Source: Anodontia alba
Lineage: Eukaryota > Mollusca > Bivalvia > Lucinida > Lucinidae
Direction of reading: 5' to 3'
NCBI GenBank assembly: GCA_964016985.1
Contig: OZ024830.1
Span: 75,361,763-75,425,762 of the forward strand
DNA: 64,000 bases
In this document: piece after piece, positions 56,841-64,000 of the stretch
How the letters are laid out: each line of letters opens with the position of its first letter
How positions within the stretch are numbered: the first letter of the stretch is position 1
The notes under the pieces: generated by a model
Told to the model about the DNA's origin: nothing
The model's database searches: none
Seen by the model: only the letters and a program-made list of their open reading frames with translations
Translations under genes and position numbers: made by a program

Positions 56841-57760
56841 TTTGTAAGCCTTTAAATAATACTGGCGTCTAGTTGAAGTTGAACTAAATTTGTTCGTTTA
56901 TCTGTCTCAAACGAGAGGCATGGATCATTCACGAATAGTTATTCGTCAAGGATCATGGATTTTTTCAGTCCCATCACTAAATTTCCGTTTGGTGAAATAT
57001 CTTCCTTTCGCTTCTTGAGGAAATTCTTCACAAAAAAATGGATATATTCTCTTGCAAAATGTCTAGACATCATTTACAATTTACGCTTCGCCTATACATT
57101 TGAATAGCTCTGACCGTTTCGAATGATGGCCAGCGCTATGCGCATGCGCATGAATGACGTCATAAATGGAATTCCAAAACAGCTCCTATTTGCTGTCATC
57201 GCATTGCAGTCTCTTAACGTGAGAAAGTTTTATTTCTTTGTTCTTATCGTAATTATCTTTTTTTGTAGATGACAACAATGTACTCAATTTTTTAGTTATT
57301 GTGCACTCTTTGAACTTGCGTGTTTCGCATACTATGGTAGAAAAAAAAGTAATACAGTCTGATTTTCACTATCCGATGGACTAATTTCGCCAGACAGTCA
57401 GTGGTATTTTGCATATTATACATGTAGGTTTAATGGTAACTCTTCAATTTAATATTCCCCACAGCCATTCTCGTGTTGATATAGAAGGTTAGTTGTCAGT
57501 TATTGGCGCAAGATCGTTTGCAGTTTCTATTATGTTCATTTCTGTTTTGTGTTGAAATGTTTCTTATGAATGCACACCCAAAACACACAAACAGAAGACA
57601 TGCAACAACACACACAATAAACACAAAATAGATGGCATACACCAAAATACAGCTCATATGAACATAAATGTATTAGAAACTGCAAACGTTTTTGTCACCT
57701 AGTCTTGCTTTGGCTTTTGATGGCTGAGGCTGTTTCTGAGTAACATTTTCTTTGTATTGT
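56841..57760. other. gene-free stretch
   Basis: No gene recognised; AT-rich with ACACAC-rich sequence at 57570-57630. Confidence 0.5.
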
Positions 57761-57764
57761 AATA

Positions 57765-57930
57765 GAAAAGGAGAAAAAATCCAAAGCATATTTTGCCCCG
57801 ACCGGGGATTGAACCCGGTCCGCCGGACTCAAAGCCCTGCCCTTTACCATGTCGCTACGAGTATAAAAGCCGGCTTCTACCTCAAGGCAGTAGAAGTGTA
57901 TCTTACAATTAAACTGCTACATGTATTTCT
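57765..57930 (-). mobile_element. tRNA-derived SINE, type 5, copy 1
   Basis: The minus strand holds TAGCGACATGGTAAAGGGC (A box region) and CCGGGTTCAATCCCCGGTC (B box region). The 3' end on this strand matches TTTTTCTCCTTTTCTATTACA. Copy 2 is at 58370-58515. Confidence 0.65.
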
Positions 57931-57947
57931 CCTTCCTTTGTTTGTTT

Positions 57948-58242
57948 ATTTGTGTTGAGGTTTTACGGCCCAGTCAACCCAATGGGGTCATGTCGAGCGC
58001 GATCAGTTTACTTAACCACACGTTTACTGGGCAGGCTTAGTCCTCTAAGCGGTTAACCAGTATTGTGCACATTCTTTCGCCAGAAATTGACAACTGCCCT
58101 TCTTGAAACAGCGGAAGGGAGAGAATGACCGTAGAAAATATTTCATGATCAGTCTCCACGACAGAATGTTGCCGACCTCGGCGGGGTTTGAACCCGCAAC
58201 CTCCAGTCGGACGGCGCATCCAACTGAGCCACCGAGGCCGCC
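57948..58242 (-). mobile_element. tRNA-derived SINE, type 1
   Basis: Minus-strand copy with tail TTTGTTTATTTGTGTTGAGG at the left and head CGGCCTCGGTGGCTCAGTTG at the right. It has lost about 12 bases before the B box (only CTCCAGTCGGACGGCG remains). Confidence 0.85.
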
Positions 58243-58369
58243 TCCTTCCTTTAACGAGACTTTTATATGCATTCGTGCCAATACAAATGTCACGCAAGCT
58301 TCGAGTGACAACCCAGCACTTGCTTCGCCCGTCAGGATCCAAGGCTGCCACCCCTACACTGGCCACCAA

Positions 58370-58515
58370 ATGTAATAGGAAAGGAGAAAAATACAAATCA
58401 TATTATCCCCGACCGGGGATCGAATCCGGTCCGCCGGATTCAAAATCCTGCACTCTACCATGTCGCTATAAAAGCCGCCTTCTACCGTAGGCAGTAGACG
58501 TGTATCTTATACCTA
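58370..58515 (-). mobile_element. tRNA-derived SINE, type 5, copy 2
   Basis: Similar to 57765-57930 (GACCGGGGATCGAATCCGGTC, TACCATGTCGCTATAAAAG). Confidence 0.65.
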
Positions 58516-58813
58516 AACTGTTACAGTATGTTGCATTATGTACTTACTGCTAGGTGCCATGAAGGCCTGACTATGTCCAGAAATAGAGTAGATATATTAA
58601 CAAACGATCCAAACATGATCAGTCATTGATCGGGACATAAACAACAAAATAGAAAAAAAGAAGATTACTAAGAAAAAGCCACAAACAACGAAGCCAGTCA
58701 TCTAAGGAAGAAAAAGACATGAAAGCATACATAATGCATAAAACAAGGCATGTACCAACACACAAATCTAAGGAGCATGTGAGCCAGCACACAACAAAAC
58801 TAATAAGACTTGT
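58516..58813. other. gene-free stretch
   Basis: AT-rich; nothing recognised. Confidence 0.5.
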
Positions 58814-58874
58814 GCGAACAGCGAAGACTCAGATCAGCATCCGCGCAGTCTGATCAGAGTCTTCGCTGATCGCA
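58814..58874. mobile_element. family E palindromic MITE
   Basis: GCGAACAGCGAAGACTCAGATCAG and CTGATCAGAGTCTTCGCTGATCGC arms around CATCCGCGCAGT. Confidence 0.65.
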
Positions 58875-59860
58875 TGAACCATATACAGGCTATGTGCTAT
58901 TTAAAGAGAGATAAATACAAGCTCTTGTCATATTGGGTGGATGTGAAACTGCGAAAGCCACCTTGGGATGGTCACCAGAAAAACAAATCGCGGATTCATC
59001 TGACGAGGTCACGAATACTCGACCATCATCCGCAATTCCAATGCAGTTTTATCATATAACGTCTCTGCTAACGTAACGTGGATAACGTAATGTCATAAAA
59101 ATTATATGACCACACTGTAATAACACATGGTTACTGGCGCGTAATGACGCTGTCCGTAACAACCCTATGCTTTCTACTGAACTTGATTCGAACTTCTTCA
59201 GCAATAAAATCTGATTTAAAATCGTTATATGACACATAGAATCTTACACACGTGCTCATTTCATATGAATTTTATTAATTTTTCTCATGTTATGAATTTC
59301 ATATGGAATGACCACTTGTGTAAGCTCCTCTATATTTGCAGAATTAAAAGTTGACAAGGATGAAGGAATCCTAGCTCATGACAGCAAACAAACATCAGTT
59401 TGGAGACAGATAAACGCCTACGGAAATAAAATTATTTCCTTTACAGTCAAGTGGTTGAATTTAATTTGATGGTATTTCCGTCTCAGACCGTTCTAAGGCC
59501 ATGTTTCTGTTGTGTTTTATAACTGTCATTGTTTGTCTTTGCATGTATATGTACTGCTAATATTTTTTTATACCAGCGCTTTTTGAAGAAAACGCGGGCC
59601 TATTGTAATACCCCCATCCGTCCGTCCGTCTGTCTATCTGTTCCCACAGATGTACACTTATTAGGTAGTCAATGTTAAATTTCCATAGACAAAAAATGTA
59701 AAAGTACCCATCAGTAGTTAAAAACATCCAACAAGACCTTCTTGTTTGTTGAGAATCATCGACGGACTAAAGGAAACTCTATGTAAAGTACCCACTAGAT
59801 GCCTACCAATATATGACCAGACAGTCCGTCCGAACGTCCGCTGTATTGTCACACCATTGC
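58875..59860. other. gene-free stretch
   Basis: No credible coding frame. (CCGT)n-like CATCCGTCCGTCCGTCTGTC is at 59625-59645. Confidence 0.5.
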
Positions 59861-59864
59861 TTCT

Positions 59865-60200
59865 AGACCATTTAAGCTAGAATCTCGAAACTTTTACAGG
59901 CGATAGCCCTATGGGTTAGAACTGGAGGAACACATTCGGAATTTTGATGTAATCCCTGGGCGTAGGGCCGGGGGTGGGGTGGCCAAAGGGTCCAAACCCA
60001 AATCCATTGTGTACAATCATAGTCATGTTGCATATCAAAATATCAAACCAAAGTAATGAAGAGTAAAATACAGTGGTGTTTTTTTTTCCTCTCCTCCCTT
60101 TGCCTCATAGGCTTTTTGAGCTAGAACCTTGAAACTGTCACAGGTAATAGCCCTATGGAGGAGAACTGGAGGAACGCATTTGGAATTTTGATGTGCGCGG
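59865..60200. repeat. diverged direct repeat, two units
   Basis: ATAGCCCTATGG, AGAACTGGAGGAAC and GGAATTTTGATGT occur at 59904-59955 and again at 60148-60196. A CGCGGAGATA(C/T)GCGATGG duplication follows at 60197-60235. Confidence 0.65.
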
Positions 60201-60459
60201 AGATATGCGATGGTGCTGGCGCGGAGATACGCGATGGCGCGCCATCGAATTTCTCTAGTTTTCATTTTGGATAGCCATTTGGCCATTTTTGGGAAAGAAA
60301 CTGTCCTTTTGACTCTCTGCTTGTTATGTTTTTATTTTCTATATGTTGGTGCTTCTTTCCCTTTGGTGCCTTGGATGGTGTAAGGTAATTACATCGATTC
60401 TTGATCGTTGCCTTCACTTTTATGTTGAACGGAAGGTAGCGTTGCATTACGTTAATCAA

Positions 60460-61085
60460 AGTACTGCTAACACTAGTGGGTCGATTGTCTCTGAGTGGAC
60501 TGGCAAAATGGTCCATAACGGGGACTTCGTTTAACCATTAAGTTCCTGTAAGTCGACCCTCGTTATCTCGATCTCGCTTATCTCGAATAACCGCTTATTT
60601 CGAAGTGAAATTCTGGTCCCTGTTTTATCATGGAAATCTAAGAACAGGTAACAAAATGTTGTGGAAAAGAGGAGAAATTTTCTCCTCTTTTCCACATTAT
60701 TTTATATATATATATATTTCTAACTTCAGGAGTCAAATTACACATTCATTTGTTAAGTGTGGTTGTTCGATTTATTGTTTTCCTCACTTCCGCAACTCTG
60801 ATATGTCGAGGTACAGATATCCCGAAGTATTTCAGAGAGTCCCTTGGACTCCGAGATAACGAGAGTCAACTGTATTTTAAGCTACCAAACTGTGTTGACA
60901 TTCTGCGACGTCTGATTTATGTCTACACTGTTTGCCTAACCTATTACATGTGTCCAGTGTAGTTTTACAGATAGCACTCTGAAGTAACGACGACAAGAAT
61001 AGCGCGATTTTCAATAACCGTTACCTGGACCTCGTACAAGTCAGTGATATTCCTGTGGACAGCAACACAAAGCTACTGCGTTTAT
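60460..61085. repeat. dispersed repeat, copy 2, split by a Tigger-like MITE
   Basis: Flanking halves match 31660-31940; the insertion occupies 60551-60872. Confidence 0.6.
60551..60872. mobile_element. pogo/Tigger-type MITE (322 bp)
   Basis: Ends are AGTCGACCCTCGTTATCTCG on the left and, on the right, CGAGATAACGAGAGTCAACTG, flanked by TA on both sides (60549-60550, 60873-60874). TA target sites and CAGT(T/C)GACCC-type ends are characteristic of pogo/Tigger elements. No transposase frame. Confidence 0.75.
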
Positions 61086-61520
61086 CAACTTTGGGTCGAC
61101 TGAAAAAGAATAGTCCCAAAAATTAGTAAACTATTGGGACGTCATCATGTTCATACTTCAATAAATTTGGCTCACGCGACGTCACCTGATCATTCACTGA
61201 CGTCTTAATAAGTCATGGTTTCTCAAATACGATTAGACGAGGGCGACATTGTGACGTCTATCCATGGGAAAACTGGATGCAATTTAAGTCTTAAGCAGGA
61301 GTTGTGAAATAATTGATGGAAAATAATATCAATATAAGTCATTAAGATTTATTCAACGTCCAACACTTGTTCACAACGTTTACGTAAACCACCTCTCCGG
61401 GTTCTCTTACTTTCCTCGTGACCCCACGGTGATGTTCATACTTCAATGAAAGTGAGAAGAAATTCCTTCATTTCGTACATGAATACATCGAGTCAGGCGT
61501 TATTGCATTAAGTGGCGTAA
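61086..61520. other. gene-free stretch
   Basis: No gene; ordinary AT-rich sequence with several ACGTC words. Confidence 0.45.
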
Positions 61521-61799
61521 CATTACGAAAACACGCCTATTTAAATATATAGACAATTTTTGCCACCCAAAAAATGAAAATTTTCAGATAAAAAATTTTG
61601 ATATTTTTCTTATTTCTGCTCAAAACATAGATTGTTGGTACTCGTTAGAACCGCCTCATCGAGGCGGTTCTAACGAGTACCCACAATCTATGTTTTGAGC
61701 AGAAATAAGAAAAATAATGTTTATCCCTGTAAACCCCAGTTTTACTATATAAAACTGGGGTTTAAGGGGGTCAAATTATATAGGCGTGTTTTCGTGATG
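61521..61799. mobile_element. family B MITE, copy 4
   Basis: CATTACGAAAACACGCC to GGCGTGTTTTCGTGATG, flanked by AA on both sides; the central TTAGAACCGCCTCATCGAGG palindrome is intact. Confidence 0.85.
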
Positions 61800-62217
61800 A
61801 ATGAACCATGTTTTTCTACTACATGATTGGATATTGGCAATATTATTACGTCAATGACGCTGTTCAACTGTTAACAGAGAAAATGTCCGCAAATGAGTTC
61901 TTGTTTCAATTTTTGGTCTCAATGCAAATTAGTCTTCAAATTGTAGATAGATAAAAATAATGTAAACACATGTATAAGCAATCGATTTTATTTGTTTTAT
62001 GTTTTTTGAAATAGGTCTCATTTTTGGATTGACTGTTTGTCAGTCGACCCAAAGTTTCTAAGCACAGTATATTTGCGTTATTGATGTCCACGTGACTATC
62101 ACCGATTTGCAGAAAATGAAAAAAAAAAAAAAAAAAAAATGGTTTTATAGAACATATCAGTGCGTTGCGTTATAGGATTTTGTATTGAATCCAAACTGGA
62201 ATCATGTGTTGGGTTTA
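61800..62217. other. gene-free stretch with a poly-A tract
   Basis: A run of about 22 A at 62117-62139; no gene. Confidence 0.5.
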
Positions 62218-62284
62218 GCAAACGGTGTAGACCCGGATCAGCGGCCGCAAAACGCGGCGTCTGATCAGGATCTACCCTGTTTGC
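62218..62284. mobile_element. family E palindromic MITE
   Basis: GCAAACGGTGTAGACCCGGATCAG to CTGATCAGGATCTACCCTGTTTGC around a GCGGC-rich centre. Confidence 0.7.
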
Positions 62285-62314
62285 TTACAAAACCAGGAAT
62301 TTAAGGCTTAAACG

Positions 62315-62440
62315 TGTATGTATGTGTGTGAACTATGTGTGTGTGTGTGCACGGTGTGTATGTGCGTGCGTGCGTGCGTGAGTGTGCGTGCGTGCGTGCA
62401 TCTTGCGTGCGTGCGTGTATGGTGAGTGAGTGTGTGTTTA
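62315..62440 (+). repeat. (TG)n / (TGCG)n microsatellite region
   Basis: Interrupted TGTGTG and GTGCGTGCG tracts. Confidence 0.9.
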
Positions 62441-63120
62441 CAAAGCACATATTTTGATTTTTTATTCAAATTGTCTTCCTCTTTATTTCTCGGAATAAAG
62501 CAAGAATGCATTTACACACATGTGAGGAATACAGCTTCTAATATTTGCCATTTTCATGTTTCGAGAGTTGAAAGCGGAGGAAATATGATTATTAGGTCCA
62601 CTGAACCATATATATGGAACCTAAAAGGCTGATGGAAACACAACAGTTAATACTTGATACATTTGTCAGATTAACATCCAACCCCGCTCCCCCCACCCCG
62701 CCCCCTCGCCCCTCCCCTTATGTTTTACCAAGGAGACAACTTTTGTGACTTCCTCGTTTGCTTTTCTGCAAGGGGCTACTCTAAAAGGAAAGAATTTGTT
62801 GCCAAAGAGAGCAAATTCGTTAAGCGTCTCAATGAAACTAAAGTTATGCGTTATGCTCTTTTACGCTCGTAGATCTATATGTTCGTTTTATTTCAAGGCA
62901 GCCTTTATAGATTTTATTTGACTTCACTGCAGCCTGTTCTGATACCTTTGAAAATCAAGTTCTGCTTACGCGGGTGTTAGTTAATATTTTGACCCGTATA
63001 TTGACCCGCGGGTAAGAAAACTGCTATAATATATTGACTCGTACGATAATCTTTCTGAAGGAATGATAAAACACATGCAGAATTGAGTCATATATCAAAA
63101 TAGCATAATAAATAAATGTT
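62441..63120. other. gene-free stretch
   Basis: No gene recognised; a C-rich patch at 62683-62718 and a (G)TTGACCCG(C/T) repeat at 62985-63010. Confidence 0.45.
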
Positions 63121-64000
63121 CTGACACGGTAATCCGTTCACTTTGATTTTTGAGTGGGGTGGATGGGGAGGGGGTGGGGGGTCAAAATATTATACCATAA
63201 TATATTGAAACGTCCCTGGCTTAGACCAGGCAATCATAATACAATGATATAAATAATGTAAAAGGGTTCCAGTTATCATGTAAACCTAAATGCAGTTTCA
63301 TAAAATCATAAAATGACGTCTCCTTTGACTTTTTGAAAGTGTGTGTGGGGGTGGGGAGGGGGGCGGAGGGGGGTAGGGTGTCATAATATTTTACCATAAT
63401 ATATTGACCTGCCCTTGGCTTTGAGCAGGTTATCATTATACAATGATACGAATAATTAGAAAATGTTCACGTATAATATAAACCTGAAAAATACATTTTT
63501 ATCAAATAACGTCCCCTTTGAATGTTTAGTAGAATGGGTGGGGCGTTGAGGGTGGGACAAAATATAATATATTGATCTGCCCTTGGATTTGACCAGGCAA
63601 TCATAATAGATTGCTATTAATAAATGTAAGACGGGTCCTTTTATCATGTAAACCAAAAAAAAATGCATTGTCATAAAATGATGAATTTTTGAGGGGGTGG
63701 GGTGGGGTGGGGTGGGGTGGGGTGGGGTGGGGGGTCAAAATATACCATGACATATTGACCTTCCCCTGGCTTTGAGCAGGCATTCACAGTACAATGATAT
63801 GAATAATTAGAAAGTGTTCCACTTATAATGTAAACCTGAAAAAAATGCAGTTTTGTCAGATGACGTCATCTTTGAATTTTAGTGGGGAGGGGGGAGGGGA
63901 GGGTGTGTGTGTTGTGGGGGGGGGGGGGAGGGGGTCATAATATTTTACCTTAATATATTGACTCGTCCCTGACTTTGACCAGGTAATCATAATGAATTAC
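63121..64000. repeat. ~190-bp G-rich satellite, about 5 units, running off the right edge
   Basis: Unit words: CATAATATATTGA, TTGACCAGGCAATCATAAT, ATGTAAACCTGAAAAA, AAATGACGTC and a variable G-rich segment (GGGGGTGGGGAGG or (GGGGT)n at 63692-63733). ATATATTGA-type markers fall near 63201, 63399, 63570, 63748 and 63953. Confidence 0.8.

Overview
This is a gene-poor, AT-rich, repeat-dense stretch of an animal genome. It contains polymerase-III SINEs with tRNA-like heads, LINE and Gypsy fragments, many short palindromic MITEs, 85-330 bp satellite arrays and long microsatellites. The combination of cGAS-like (Mab-21 domain) genes in several copies with this repeat flora points to a marine mollusc, most likely a bivalve. 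That identification is an inference; no ribosomal or mitochondrial marker is present.

Only one gene family looks functional. Genes at 19385-21541 (718 aa) and 50073-52292 (739 aa) each encode, in a single exon, an acidic N-terminal tail, a lysine-rich linker, a Mab-21/cGAS-like nucleotidyltransferase with all three expected catalytic acids, and about five C-terminal transmembrane segments. The family resembles cGAS-like receptors (cGLRs, which sense nucleic acids and make cyclic-dinucleotide or related signals), but with a predicted membrane anchor at the C terminus. A third copy (42009-43877) is identical in protein sequence to the second but has lost its 5' leader and first 126 codons.

The second and third copies lie in a head-to-tail tandem duplication of about 8.4 kb (40653-48070 and 48071-56495). 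The units are almost identical apart from a 1,007-bp deletion in the first and microsatellite length changes. Each unit also carries a GC-rich broken reading frame of unknown origin on the minus strand. The 718-aa gene is an older paralogue whose upstream region is still alignable with that of the 739-aa gene, including a MITE remnant and a ~50-bp minisatellite that carries tiny upstream ORFs.

Layout: 1-9 kb LINE end, MITEs, a 165-bp satellite with nuclear-receptor-like motifs and a TA tract; 9-11 kb decayed LINE; 11-18 kb SINEs, MITEs, microsatellites; 18.6-22 kb first cGLR-like gene followed by a compact heat-shock-type promoter (three HSE-like sites plus TATA, 21730-21830) with no visible coding gene; 23.5-24.8 kb LINE split by a SINE; 25-28 kb satellites; 28-32 kb Gypsy integrase relic split by a MITE, plus further MITEs; 32-40 kb 600-bp dispersed repeats, SINEs, a 167-bp satellite and an 85-bp satellite; 40.6-56.5 kb the cGLR-like tandem duplication; 56.5-64 kb SINEs, MITEs including a pogo/Tigger-type one, and a G-rich satellite running off the right edge.
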